Shown: positions 38,501-47,036, counted from the first letter of the stretch. The stretch is DNA of 64,000 nt from Cyclobacteriaceae bacterium (GCA_019638275.1 JAHBUC010000006.1:110756-174755); one strand, 5' to 3'. Translations and numbers: made by a program. Notes: generated by a model from the letters alone, not told the origin.

Positions 38501-39289
38501 ATGAGTGCCTCATTTCAGTTTTTAACGTATCAGGTTGCCAATGGGGTAGCCACCATCACGCTCAACCGACCGGAAGTTTACAATGCGCTCAATGATGAAA
38601 TAACGTTTGAACTTCAGGATGCCCTTAAAGCTGTTGCCCGCGATGAACAGGTTCGTGTGGTGGTGCTCACCGGTGAGGGCAAGGCTTTTTGCTCAGGCCA
38701 GGACTTAAAGGCTGCCTCGGGCGATCAGAAAAGATCATTCCTTCAATCGCTTCATAAACGTTACAATCCGATTATCCGCGCCATGCGCGAATTACCTAAA
38801 CCCATTGTAGGTCGTGTGAATGGCGTTGCTGCCGGTGCAGGATGTTCGTTGGCTTTGGCCTGCGATGTGATAGTAGCTGCTGAAGAAGCAACGTTTATTG
38901 AAGTATTCATTAATATCGGTCTGGTTCCGGATTCCGGATCGTCTTATTTTCTTCCACGCACCGTTGGAAGTGTAAAGGCATTTGAAATGTGTTCGATGGG
39001 TTCTCGTGTAAAAGCAACGGAAGCGCAAGCCATCGGGTTGATCAACAAAGCGGTTCCTGCCGATCAGTTGGATGAAGCCGTAAAAATGTATACCGATTAT
39101 TACGCCACAGCGCCCACCAAATCCATTGGCATCATTAAAAGAATGCTGAATAAGTCAACCGCTGCTTCGCTTGAAGAGATGCTGGAGTATGAGGCATACA
39201 GCCAGGAAATTGCCGGTACCTCGCACGACTACAAAGAAGGCGTTACGGCTTTTCTTGAAAAGCGTAAACCAAATTTTACTGGTAAATAG
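38501..39289 (+). CDS. Enoyl-CoA hydratase/isomerase family protein
   Basis: A 262-residue crotonase-fold enzyme. Key segments: ATITLNRPEVYNALNDE, the oxyanion hole in GKAFCSGQDLK and VGRVNGVAAGAGCSLALACD, and the acidic residue in NIGLVPDSGSSYFLPR typical of the PaaG/PaaF branch, where GLVPD-type Asp acts in isomerisation of epoxyphenylacetyl-CoA or enoyl-CoA. Likely functions in fatty-acid or phenylacetate catabolism; no other paa genes are in the window. C-terminal EGVTAFLEKRKPNFTGK is standard for the family. Confidence 0.92.
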   Translation: MSASFQFLTYQVANGVATITLNRPEVYNALNDEITFELQDALKAVARDEQVRVVVLTGEGKAFCSGQDLKAASGDQKRSFLQSLHKRYNPIIRAMRELPKPIVGRVNGVAAGAGCSLALACDVIVAAEEATFIEVFINIGLVPDSGSSYFLPRTVGSVKAFEMCSMGSRVKATEAQAIGLINKAVPADQLDEAVKMYTDYYATAPTKSIGIIKRMLNKSTAASLEEMLEYEAYSQEIAGTSHDYKEGVTAFLEKRKPNFTGK

Positions 39290-39291
39290 AC

Positions 39292-40035
39292 TTAGAAGCC
39301 AGCCAGTGAAAGTCCAACCGTGAAGTTTGTCAACTCCGCCTGATTGGGTCCTTCTTTATCGCGGAAGATTGGCGACAAGCTGTAGAAGCCAAATACACTG
39401 AAGTTGCCTGCACCTACGCGCAGGGTTGCTCCATAGCGGAAGGGATTCAGGTTAAAGTTTTGTTTGTTTTTGAACTTCTTGGTTTCTCCCTCTTCATTAA
39501 GTTTTAGCTTGGTGAAGGAGTCGATTAAAACGCCTGCTTTGAAACCGGCCGACACTTTGAAGCTTCGGGACGGGTCGTTCGGGCTGGTGCTGAAGCGTAG
39601 TTCCACCAATGCATCGAGGTAGTTGGTAATCAGTTGTGATTTCTTTATCCCTGATATATTCGGATAGGCCGAAATGATCTCGATCATCTGCAAGTTATCA
39701 AACGGGCCATTTGGGCCGGCCACGTAACCAAGTGTTCTGTCGTTGGTGAATTTATAACGTTCAAGTCCAAATCCTAAACCCGGGTGCACGCTGAATTTGG
39801 TTTGACCGATGCGTTTATCCAGTTGATAATACAAGTTCAGGGTTCGTGAGCCAAAGGCCCCGGTATTAAAAGCTGCGCTATCACCTGAAGGGAAATTCAG
39901 TCCAAAATCAAATGAAAAAGTACCCGGTATATCAGGTCTTCCCCTGCGTTTTTCCTTGGTGTTGCCTGCATCCTGACCATATGTAAAAAGTGTTATGGCG
40001 CTTAAAAAAACAAAGAGCACGAATTTCCTCATCAT
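39292..40035 (-). CDS. Outer-membrane beta-barrel protein
   Basis: About 247 residues with signal peptide MMRKFVLFVFLSAITLFTYGQ (the ATG at 40035, or 40032). The mature part alternates polar and aromatic residues in beta strands (GTFSFDFGLNFPSGD, SRTLNLYYQLDKRIG, FSVHPGLGFGLERY, GATLRVGAGNFSVFGFYSLSP) and ends in LTNFTVGLSLAGF, with a C-terminal Phe typical of beta-barrel assembly signals. Function unknown; porin-like or PorT-like. It converges on the enoyl-CoA hydratase and stands beside the tRNA. Confidence 0.8.
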   Translation of the reverse strand: MMRKFVLFVFLSAITLFTYGQDAGNTKEKRRGRPDIPGTFSFDFGLNFPSGDSAAFNTGAFGSRTLNLYYQLDKRIGQTKFSVHPGLGFGLERYKFTNDRTLGYVAGPNGPFDNLQMIEIISAYPNISGIKKSQLITNYLDALVELRFSTSPNDPSRSFKVSAGFKAGVLIDSFTKLKLNEEGETKKFKNKQNFNLNPFRYGATLRVGAGNFSVFGFYSLSPIFRDKEGPNQAELTNFTVGLSLAGF

Positions 40036-40149
40036 CACGGATTCTGGGGTTAAATAAAGGCTCAAAAATAGGTTTTTTGTTGATGGGGGCAAAAACTGTT
40101 TTTTGCCGGATAAATTAATTCTTTACATTTGCAGTCCAATTTTGGGCCT

Positions 40150-40223
40150 GCACTCGTAGCTCAACTGAATAGAGCATCTGACTACGGATCAGAAGGTTCG
40201 GGGTTTGAATCCCTGCGAGTGCA
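40150..40223 (+). tRNA. tRNA-Arg(ACG)
   Basis: A 74-nt cloverleaf: acceptor stem GCACTCG pairs with CGAGTGC plus discriminator A; anticodon stem TCTGA/TCAGA encloses CTACGGA with anticodon ACG; T-arm GGGTTTGAATCCC. CCA is not encoded. Its 3' half is the left junction of the mobile element to the right, and the serine recombinase frame ends inside it. Confidence 0.95.
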
Positions 40224-41736
40224 CTTGATGGGACAGCGTTGAAAAATTTTTCGAGCTGTCCCTTTTTTTATGATCTAATTCATTGTTTTTCAATGAGATA
40301 AGCGAAAGAATCTCGTTGTTCTTAGGTGTTTGAACTTCGTCATTTTTGTAGATAAGTCTTTCCCTGAAAATCAAGCTCAATAGCCTTTGCTTCATCTCAA
40401 TATTTGCCTCATCGTAGAACACATCAAGATTCTTAAGGAGGTTGAAACTGTTCTTTATTAATACAGAGTAATCAAGATTATCCAACTCTAGTGATGCTTT
40501 CTCTCTAAGGAAGCTACTGTTGCTATCTTCTAATTTTGTTTTAATGCTGCGATAGTCCACAGATTCAATTTCACCATCAAGCATCATTTGCATTGCTGTA
40601 TCAAGCCGCTCTTTATTTTTATCGATTTTCTTCTGGAGGATATTTACTTTTTCGGCCCGATCTTTATCATTTTGTCCAAAGTGTCCTTTTAGTATTTTCT
40701 CATATAGAACGATGATTTCTTTCTTTATAACGATGGATTTTAAGTAATCCTTAACAGCCTTATGAATTTTCTCTGTCGATTGAATCTCTTTACAACCTTT
40801 AGTACAGTGGTAATAGTAGTACTTACGTTTTGACTTGCTGAGAGCCGAGCTTCCTGTTAGTGGCTTGCCGCAACGAGGACATTCCAAAACTCCACGCAGC
40901 GGGAATTCATCACGGAATGTAGACTTCATAGTGTTGACGGGTCTTCGGCCTTTAATTACTTCCTGAACCTTAAAAAATAATTGCTCATTAATAATGGGCT
41001 CAAATTTTCCTTTCACGTAATGTTGCTCTTCTCCTTTATAAGATGGAATAAATAATAAGCCTGGGTATACACTATTTCGTATCATTACGTGAAATCCGTT
41101 TCGACTACAATTCAGTCCACGCTGTCTCATACGGAGTCGTACTTCTTCTTGTGAAAAATTGCCGGTCGCCATTTCCTCGAATGCTAACTTAACCAAAGGC
41201 GCATAGTCAGTGTGTACAATGATTGGTCGATTTCTTTCATCGCGCGAATTTCTATAACCAATAGGAGCAGTGCCCATATATCTCCCTTCCTTTTTGGCTC
41301 TTCTCATTCCTTGAAATACATTTAATGATCTCCGATCATTTTCAACTTCTGGAGACGCTAAATAAATAGCTAACATCAGCTTTGACTCAGGAACGGTTAG
41401 ATCAAGAGGCTGCTCTATTGCTTGAGGCTCAATGTTAATGCGCTGAAATTCATGAATTATCTGATAACTCTCTTTGGTATTTCTGGAAAACCGGTCCCAT
41501 TTTACAAATAACAATAGATCAATATTTCCTTTATTTCTTTTGCAGAAGTTGATCATCTTTTTGAACTCAGGTCGATTGAAGGTCTTAGCTGAATGATCTT
41601 CTCTAAATATACAGACGGCCTCAATATTGTTTATGGAACAATATCTTAACAGATGCTCTTCTTGTGATGCTAAGCTAAAACCTTTATCGGCTTGTTCATC
41701 AGTGGATACTCTGATGTAAAGTACTGCTCTTTTCAT
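40189..41736 (-). CDS. Large serine recombinase (site-specific integrase)
   Basis: About 515 residues from MKRAVLYIRVSTDEQ (41736; nine more upstream codons are possible). Catalytic Ser is in YIRVSTDEQ, with the downstream VKWDRFSRN arginines. A recombinase domain follows (FEEMATGNFSQEEVRLRMRQRG) and a zinc ribbon (CPRCGKPL..., then CTKGC), then a coiled-coil region. It should integrate and excise the element. Its last ~15 codons (HQVHSQGFKPRTF) are read from the tRNA 3' half, overlapping the tRNA by 35 nt, so excision would change or end the protein tail. An overlapping small gene precedes it. Confidence 0.93.
   Translation of the reverse strand: MKRAVLYIRVSTDEQADKGFSLASQEEHLLRYCSINNIEAVCIFREDHSAKTFNRPEFKKMINFCKRNKGNIDLLLFVKWDRFSRNTKESYQIIHEFQRINIEPQAIEQPLDLTVPESKLMLAIYLASPEVENDRRSLNVFQGMRRAKKEGRYMGTAPIGYRNSRDERNRPIIVHTDYAPLVKLAFEEMATGNFSQEEVRLRMRQRGLNCSRNGFHVMIRNSVYPGLLFIPSYKGEEQHYVKGKFEPIINEQLFFKVQEVIKGRRPVNTMKSTFRDEFPLRGVLECPRCGKPLTGSSALSKSKRKYYYYHCTKGCKEIQSTEKIHKAVKDYLKSIVIKKEIIVLYEKILKGHFGQNDKDRAEKVNILQKKIDKNKERLDTAMQMMLDGEIESVDYRSIKTKLEDSNSSFLREKASLELDNLDYSVLIKNSFNLLKNLDVFYDEANIEMKQRLLSLIFRERLIYKNDEVQTPKNNEILSLISLKNNELDHKKRDSSKNFSTLSHQVHSQGFKPRTF
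40230..40269 (+). terminator. Terminator of tRNA-Arg
   Basis: GGGACAGC and GCTGTCCC form an 8-bp stem around a 17-nt loop with AAAAATTTTT inside, followed by TTTTTTT. It is 7 nt after the tRNA and lies within the recombinase 3' coding end. Confidence 0.85.
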
Positions 41737-41893
41737 GGGGTGTAGTATGGTGTTTAAATTCAACTTCCGCTAATGCATAAAGCAAATCCAGGACTTTTCT
41801 AAGTTCGCAATCTGTATAATGCGCAAAACTTTCTCCAAGAATTTTTCGACAGTCCTCAAGGGAAATCACTTCTTTACCACCCTTCTTGAGCAT
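41699..41893 (-). CDS. Small protein upstream of the serine recombinase
   Basis: A 64-residue frame (MLKKGGKEVISLEDCRKILGESFAHYTDCELRKVLDLLY...) that overlaps the start of the recombinase by 38 nt. The helical, polar character and the tight overlap suggest translational coupling. Similar short frames precede recombinases in other Bacteroidota elements, so it may be a recombination directionality or regulatory factor; this is an inference from position. Confidence 0.6.
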   Translation of the reverse strand: MLKKGGKEVISLEDCRKILGESFAHYTDCELRKVLDLLYALAEVEFKHHTTPHEKSSTLHQSIH

Positions 41894-42114
41894 TTCATTT
41901 TTTTGATGAAAATCTCAAGACTTTTCTAAATCATGTCACTAGTTTAGATAAACTATGGTGGTTTAATCTCAGGCTATCTGGAGGTTCGATATTTAACCTC
42001 TTCTATTTATGCCTCATTTTTAAATGGGGTTTATTAACCTCATTTTGGAACTTAAATTTAAACAAATTGATGTAAAGAACAATATCCGTTTAGCCTGTCC
42101 GATATTGAATATGG

Positions 42115-42290
42115 AAACAACAAAAAAGAAAGCAAAGGTGTGTGGGGCCCGGCCGAAGTGTCAAGGTTAAAGTGCATGCTTGACAAAAAAATTTATGATG
42201 GCCTGATTTTAATGGAATAAATTTTTTTGTCAGCAACCTTGCCCCTTCAGCCGTGCCACCAAAATGGTGTGGCTTTCTTTTTTGTTGTTT
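42115..42290. repeat. Large (176-nt) imperfect inverted repeat upstream of the ParA-like gene
   Basis: Outer arms AAACAACAAAAAAGAAAGC (42115-42133) and GCTTTCTTTTTTGTTGTTT (42272-42290) are perfect reverse complements (19 nt). Inner arms TGACAAAAAAATTTAT (42181-42196) and ATAAATTTTTTTGTCA (42217-42232) are also perfect (16 nt). Between them CAAGGTT/AACCTTG and GGCCGAAG/CTTCAGCC also pair. The stretch 41894-42564 holds no convincing gene; a 19-codon frame (MET TKK KAK) begins at the left arm. Possible origin, regulatory RNA or inverted duplication. Confidence 0.7.
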
Positions 42291-42564
42291 TTTCTTTTGA
42301 ATGTTGCCGTGGTTGCGGGCCTGATCCAGACAGTTCAGGACTTTTCATTTAAGAGGCATCCTATAATCTATACCCAGTTTACTACAAATAGGGAAAATTT
42401 CTCCTTCCACATATCCAGCTTGTGTGACGTTAGCTGCCTTTGGCAATTTCTGAATGCCCATAATTGTGTTAAGCTGATTTGAACTGCTTAACCCAGAGAC
42501 TTTCAGAACGCCTGAGCCTGAGTTAACGCCCGATACAAAATCATATCAAGCAAAAGGAGACACC

Positions 42565-43251
42565 ATGACCAAAAAAATCTACTTCATCACGCAGGCCAAA
42601 GGAGGCTCCGGTAAATCCGTGCTGGCCTTCATGCTGGCAGAAAAGTATACGGAGGCAGCCATACTTGACCTGGACGATGCGACCACGACCACTATGAAAC
42701 AGCTTGCTTACCGAAAGCCGGTTAAAGTTTCTTTTCTGGATCCCACGACAAAGCGCATTGACCGCGGAGCGTTCAACGGACTGTTTGAAAGTATAATAGA
42801 ATCAACCAAGACGCTGTTCATTGCAGATCTTGGTGCCAGTGTGGCCGAACAGCTTCCCAAGTATTTTGCGATGAATGGCGTTGAACTGGTCAGGGAAATA
42901 CTCGAAGCAAACGATATCCAACTGCAACTGGTTTGCGTGGTCGGAGGAGGCAACATTTTCAGAGCTACCATGGAATACTTGACCGAACTGGTTGAATGTA
43001 CAAAAGGACAATTGGAATTGACCGTTGCAACTAATGGCTTTTATCCGTGCTCACCTGACCAGGGGGCCACCCTTCAGGAGTACATTGAAGAACACAACCT
43101 CTCCCGTATAACCTTCGACCTGGTCAAAGACAAAGGCGAGATCGCCCTTCGGACAGTAGAGAATGTGTTGAAAGACGGTAGCGGCATATCCGGCTTAAGC
43201 CCGTTCGCGGCAATCTATTTCAAAAAGCCGATCGAAGAGCTGAATCTGTAA
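42565..43251 (+). CDS. ParA/MobD-like ATPase
   Basis: A 228-residue P-loop ATPase with a deviant Walker A (AKGGSGKSVLA) and the LDLDDATTT segment that follows it in the ParA/MinD family. FIADLGASVAEQLPKYF fits the Walker B region. In Bacteroidota mobile elements, such proteins sit upstream of mobilisation genes and may position DNA or stabilise the element. The next two small genes run on in the same direction with 22-nt gaps, suggesting one operon. Its promoter region is the large inverted repeat just upstream. Confidence 0.8.
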   Translation: MTKKIYFITQAKGGSGKSVLAFMLAEKYTEAAILDLDDATTTTMKQLAYRKPVKVSFLDPTTKRIDRGAFNGLFESIIESTKTLFIADLGASVAEQLPKYFAMNGVELVREILEANDIQLQLVCVVGGGNIFRATMEYLTELVECTKGQLELTVATNGFYPCSPDQGATLQEYIEEHNLSRITFDLVKDKGEIALRTVENVLKDGSGISGLSPFAAIYFKKPIEELNL

Positions 43252-43273
43252 ACCACCCCAAAGTAAGAACACC

Positions 43274-43819
43274 ATGTCCATGACTGACAAAGAGCAAAGA
43301 GACTTACGAGCCTACTGTGCCTTCCTGCTGAAAGAGTATGGATTCCAACTCACGCCAACTGATCCGGTCATGCCGGCACTGTATATCATCCATCGGGAAA
43401 TGGAGCACAATAGCTCCAGCAACAGAGAGCTTGCACAGCAAGTACGAAAGGCCGCAGAGAAGATCAAGCCACAGGTGTTTCATTTTAATGTGGCCGGAGA
43501 AGCGTGGAAGTTCCAACTCGGGGCAGCGGTTAAATGGCTTGTTGGCGGACTGATCATCCTGCTGTTCCTTGGACTTGCAGCGGGGTACTGGTCTACAACC
43601 AGTAAGGTAAAGCAAGCCAATGCTATCATGGAGGCTCATGGCTATATGCATCAACTCATGGAGCAGGTAAAGAAGGACGAATCCGGATATTACTATGTAG
43701 ACTTTACATCGGCAATGGGAAATACAAAAGCCGACTCAACCGAGCGGTTTAAAAAATTCCAGATACTGAATGCGAAAACGGTTCGGGTATACCTTGGCAA
43801 AGGAGGCAATCCTAAATAA
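43274..43819 (+). CDS. Mobilisation-module membrane protein
   Basis: A 181-residue protein with a cytoplasmic N-terminal domain (LRAYCAFLLKEYGFQLTPTDPVMPALYIIHREME), one membrane helix (WLVGGLIILLFLGLAAGYW) and an extracytoplasmic tail. No named family recognised. Position between the ParA-like gene and the relaxosome suggests a role in mobilisation or in contact with a helper conjugation machine. Confidence 0.7.
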   Translation: MSMTDKEQRDLRAYCAFLLKEYGFQLTPTDPVMPALYIIHREMEHNSSSNRELAQQVRKAAEKIKPQVFHFNVAGEAWKFQLGAAVKWLVGGLIILLFLGLAAGYWSTTSKVKQANAIMEAHGYMHQLMEQVKKDESGYYYVDFTSAMGNTKADSTERFKKFQILNAKTVRVYLGKGGNPK

Positions 43820-43840
43820 CCACAGCACATCAGAAAGCCC

Positions 43841-44155
43841 ATGGAGAAGAGACACATCATCCGGTTTTTGAAAGAAGGCAAGCGAGGGGCCTATACGCTA
43901 CTGGTAAAGATGTATGCCGATGAGGTACTTTCTATGGGAACATCACTGGCCCTTGAGATAATCAAAGAAGACCTGCAGCAACAGGCAGGTGAACCGGTAA
44001 ACCTGAACTACACCAGCCTTGCCCATGCCATTTCCCGATTTAAAAAGACAAACAAAGAAGACCGATCAAATGGCCAACCCCGCAAATGGGTATTTAAAGA
44101 TGCACATGAGACAACCGACAGGCAATTAGCGCCAGGTAGGTTCAAGTTAGAGTAA
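43841..44155 (+). CDS. Small hypothetical protein of the mobilisation module
   Basis: 104 residues, basic, starting MEKRHIIRFLKEGKRGAYTLLVKMYADEVLS and ending with a polar tail. The mid part (SLAHAISRFKKTNKED) looks like a helix-turn-helix-like helical pair. It is 21 nt after the membrane-protein gene and precedes the candidate oriT. Possibly a relaxosome accessory or DNA-binding protein; not recognised. Confidence 0.65.
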   Translation: MEKRHIIRFLKEGKRGAYTLLVKMYADEVLSMGTSLALEIIKEDLQQQAGEPVNLNYTSLAHAISRFKKTNKEDRSNGQPRKWVFKDAHETTDRQLAPGRFKLE

Positions 44156-44259
44156 AGGACAGGAAGATATGACCGATAAATCCATATCAGAGGAATAATG
44201 AAGCAGAACGACACAAGTAGGTACAGACAATTCCAGGGATCAGATTTCGTGACAGATTC

Positions 44260-44301
44260 GGAGCAAGCAATGTTTCCGCTACGCTACAACTTGCTTGCTC
44301 C
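44260..44301. other. Candidate oriT hairpin
   Basis: GGAGCAAGCAA (44260-44270) and TTGCTTGCTCC (44291-44301) are a perfect 11-bp inverted repeat around a 20-nt loop, in the 268-nt gap just before mobC and mobA. A strong palindrome at that place is the usual layout of Bacteroidota oriT regions. The nick site is not identifiable by eye. The loop (TTCCGCTACGCTACA) resembles the inner loops of the cassette sites. Confidence 0.6.
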
Positions 44302-44423
44302 CCAGACTGCGGCACATCATCCCCACCACTTCGTTCGGTTCTGTAAGGTTAAAGGAGCAAAGGGCAGGTAAGAAACAAACTGAGTTGATACAGGGAGATA
44401 AAAAAGAGGAAAGAAGAAATTAA

Positions 44424-44786
44424 ATGACCATGAGCAGACCAGCAATACAGGATAACGCAAAGAGACTCATTCAAGTGAACATCCGCCTGACAACGGAAGA
44501 GAGCAATAAGTTAAACGAAAACGCAGCTTCCAGCGGATTGACTCCGGCCAACTGGATAAGGCACAAGATATTCACCGGAAAGAACCCACCGGCCAGATTA
44601 TCTCCGCTGGATACTTCTATTTACATGGAATTGAAAAGAATAGGCGTGAACCTGAATCAGGCAGCCCACAAACTCAACCTGGGAGAATTTCCGAAAGACC
44701 TCTACACCATCCAGCTTGAATTGCAATCATTATTAAGTAACATACTCAAAGCTATGCTACATGACCGGCAACATGATCAAGGGTAA
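44424..44786 (+). CDS. mobC: MobC-like relaxosome protein
   Basis: A 120-residue protein of the plasmid-mobilisation relaxosome family. An N-terminal ribbon-helix-helix region (IQVNIRLTTEESNKLNENAASSGLTPANWIRHKIF) binds DNA, and ELKRIGVNLNQAAHKLN is the family's diagnostic C-terminal motif. It helps the relaxase open oriT. The start could be either ATG at 44424 or 44430. It overlaps mobA by 26 nt, so expression is coupled. Confidence 0.9.
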   Translation: MTMSRPAIQDNAKRLIQVNIRLTTEESNKLNENAASSGLTPANWIRHKIFTGKNPPARLSPLDTSIYMELKRIGVNLNQAAHKLNLGEFPKDLYTIQLELQSLLSNILKAMLHDRQHDQG

Positions 44787-45792
44787 AGGCTTTAAGGGAG
44801 CCTTACGCTACAACCTGGAGAAGGTAGAGAAAGGTGTAGCCGAAGTGCTGGATCATTCCTTTGTGGAAGTCTCAGAAAAGACCATCATGAAAGAAATTCA
44901 GATGATCCGCAGCCAACGCCCTAACCTGAAAAAGTTCTTTTACCACACCTCGATCAACTTTCCACCAAATGAAGATCTATCCAACCAGACCATGCTTCAG
45001 ATCGGACAGGACTACTTAAAGGAAAGCGACTTTACCCAACACCACTACATCATGTTCCGGCATTATGATGCCGGTCATCCGCATCTGCACATATTGGTCA
45101 GCCGGATAGGCTATGACGGGAAGGTACTAAGCGACAGCAACGACTTTGCCCAATGTGAAAAGATCCTTCGCCAGCTTGAGAAGAAGTACAATCTCACCCA
45201 GGTACCGTCCAGTACACAGGCCAGACAACGGGCCGTCACCAAAGACGAGCTGGAGATGATGAAGCGCACCAATACACCATCACACAAGGTGCAGCTGCAG
45301 GCCATCATCAAAAAAGTGCTTGCCCAAAAATCAAAACCAGCCATTAGGGAATTTATACGCGCCCTCGAAAAGAAAAAGGTTAACGTGCTGTTTAACCAGG
45401 CTACAACTGGGTACGTTAGCGGGATATCGTATAGCTATGAAGGCATAACCATCACCGGAGCCAAGCTTGGAAACGACTTCAAGTGGGCATCCATCAAGAC
45501 AAATATCGACTATGACCAGCAAAGAGATCAGCAGATTATCAAACAGACCAATGAGCGAACAAAGCGATTAAGCTCCAACAAAAACCCGCAGGCCAAACGC
45601 TGGACAAAACCACGAAGAACAAACAACAGTTTTTCATTGGCAGGATCGACAACTAAAATAGTGGATGAGTTACTGAACAGTCACCTGAGTCTTTTGACCG
45701 GCCCATCGGATCTGCAACAACAAGACCTGATCACTGAGGATTTTATCAGGAAGATCAGGAGAAGAAAGAAGAAAAGGAGGAGGGGGTTTTGA
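44761..45792 (+). CDS. mobA: MobA-like relaxase
   Basis: A 343-residue relaxase/mobilisation nuclease of the Bacteroidota type. Motif I has the nicking Tyr in GKGFKGALRYNLEK, and motif III is the metal-binding histidine cluster GHPHLHILVSRI. The C-terminal half has a positively charged tail ending KIRRRKKKRRRGF, likely for DNA binding. It would nick at oriT and lead DNA transfer, with a helper conjugation system. It begins inside mobC. Confidence 0.92.
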   Translation: MTGNMIKGKGFKGALRYNLEKVEKGVAEVLDHSFVEVSEKTIMKEIQMIRSQRPNLKKFFYHTSINFPPNEDLSNQTMLQIGQDYLKESDFTQHHYIMFRHYDAGHPHLHILVSRIGYDGKVLSDSNDFAQCEKILRQLEKKYNLTQVPSSTQARQRAVTKDELEMMKRTNTPSHKVQLQAIIKKVLAQKSKPAIREFIRALEKKKVNVLFNQATTGYVSGISYSYEGITITGAKLGNDFKWASIKTNIDYDQQRDQQIIKQTNERTKRLSSNKNPQAKRWTKPRRTNNSFSLAGSTTKIVDELLNSHLSLLTGPSDLQQQDLITEDFIRKIRRRKKKRRRGF

Positions 45793-45853
45793 TCAGACCA
45801 TAATCAACTTCTCCATGTATAATGAGTACCAGTTCATGCAGAGAATAGTGCGC

Positions 45854-45932
45854 ATAATCACCGCATAAATTGCGGTGATTATATAGGAAATGCGGAGAAT
45901 AATGCTGTTATTTACCGCATAATTTGCGGAGA
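45854..45932. promoter_or_regulatory. Palindromic operator array before fic
   Basis: ATAATCACCGCA-TAAAT-TGCGGTGATTAT (45854-45882) is a perfect 12-bp dyad. Further half-sites TGCGGAGAAT (45891), ACCGCAT (about 45914) and TGCGGAGAAT overlapping the ribosome binding site and start codon of fic follow. Such spacing suggests autoregulation by the Fic protein's C-terminal winged helix or another factor. Confidence 0.65.
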
Positions 45933-47036
45933 ATGACCAGATATATCCATGAACTAAGAGCCTGGCCAACCTTCACCTGGGAGGATGAAAAGCTGATATT
46001 GCCGCTATCCGAAGTCCGCCACAAACAGGGTCGGTTACTGGGCAAACTGGAGGGGCTGGGTTTTCAACTCCGGGAAGAAGCTACACTGGAAACACTCACT
46101 CAAGATGTGATCAAATCAAGCGAGATTGAAGGTGAGAGTTTACCCATCGATCAGGTACGTTCTTCCATAGCCAGGCGCCTCGGTATTGAAATCGCGGGAG
46201 AAGTTACGGTCAGCCGAAATGTGGAAGGCGTTGTAGAGATGATGCTGGATGCCACACAACAATATGGACAGCCATTGACGGAGGAGCGACTGTTTGGATG
46301 GCATGCAGCATTATTTCCCACCGGTCGCAGCGGAATGCATAAAATATCGGTAGGTGCTTGGCGCGATGATGCCAAGGGGCCCATGCAGGTAGTATCCGGA
46401 GCGATGGGAAAAGAGCGCGTGCACTATCAGGCTCCGCAAGCTTCACGGCTTCAAAGTGAGATGGAGAAATTTTTAAATTGGTTTAATACGCCATCCGTAA
46501 CAGACCCTGTACTCAAAGCAGCCGTAGCGCACTTGTGGTTTGTGACGATACACCCGTTTGATGATGGCAACGGTCGGATCGCCCGTGCAATAGCTGACAT
46601 GCAACTGGCACGTGCTGATGGAAGCAGGCAGCGGTTCTACAGCATGTCGGCACAAATCCAGCGCGAAAGAAATCAGTATTACGATATCCTGGAGAGCACA
46701 CAAAAAGGTGATCTGGATATCACCACGTGGCTGTTGTGGTTTTTGGATTGTTTAAATAGAGCGATTGCATTGTCAGAGCAAAACCTCTCAGGCGTTATCC
46801 ACAAAGCTAAGTTTTGGGAAGCTCAACAGACGGTTGTGCTTAATGAGCGACAACGCAGGATGCTCAATAAACTGATGGACGGCTTTGAAGGAAAGCTCAC
46901 CACATCAAAATGGGCAAAGATTGCCAAGTGTTCACCCGACACAGCATTAAGAGATATACAGGATCTGGTGGAGAAAGGAATACTGGAGAAGGAAGAGGGT
47001 GGGGGAAGAAGCACCAGTTATCGTATTAAGGTCTGA
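45933..47036 (+). CDS. Fic-family protein with DUF4172 and C-terminal winged helix
   Basis: A 367-residue Fic enzyme. The N-terminal DUF4172 region (YIHELRAWPTFTWEDEKLILPLSEVRHKQG) is followed by the inhibitory helix motif SSEIEG, the (S/T)xxxE(G/N) signature of autoinhibited Fic proteins, and the catalytic loop HPFDDGNGRIARAIADM. A winged-helix region at the C-terminus (SKWAKIAKCSPDTALRDIQDLVEKGILEKEEGGG) suggests that it represses its own promoter. The ATG at 45933 is chosen because it follows GGAG and puts the Fic start at TRYIHEL; an upstream TTG frame was rejected. Fic enzymes AMP-modify target proteins. Confidence 0.92.
   Translation: MTRYIHELRAWPTFTWEDEKLILPLSEVRHKQGRLLGKLEGLGFQLREEATLETLTQDVIKSSEIEGESLPIDQVRSSIARRLGIEIAGEVTVSRNVEGVVEMMLDATQQYGQPLTEERLFGWHAALFPTGRSGMHKISVGAWRDDAKGPMQVVSGAMGKERVHYQAPQASRLQSEMEKFLNWFNTPSVTDPVLKAAVAHLWFVTIHPFDDGNGRIARAIADMQLARADGSRQRFYSMSAQIQRERNQYYDILESTQKGDLDITTWLLWFLDCLNRAIALSEQNLSGVIHKAKFWEAQQTVVLNERQRRMLNKLMDGFEGKLTTSKWAKIAKCSPDTALRDIQDLVEKGILEKEEGGGRSTSYRIKV

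Noticed and set aside
42264..42482. 72-codon plus-strand frame before the ParA-like gene
   Set aside because: Hydrophobic start comes from the T-rich right arm of the inverted repeat; the rest has no gene-like features.
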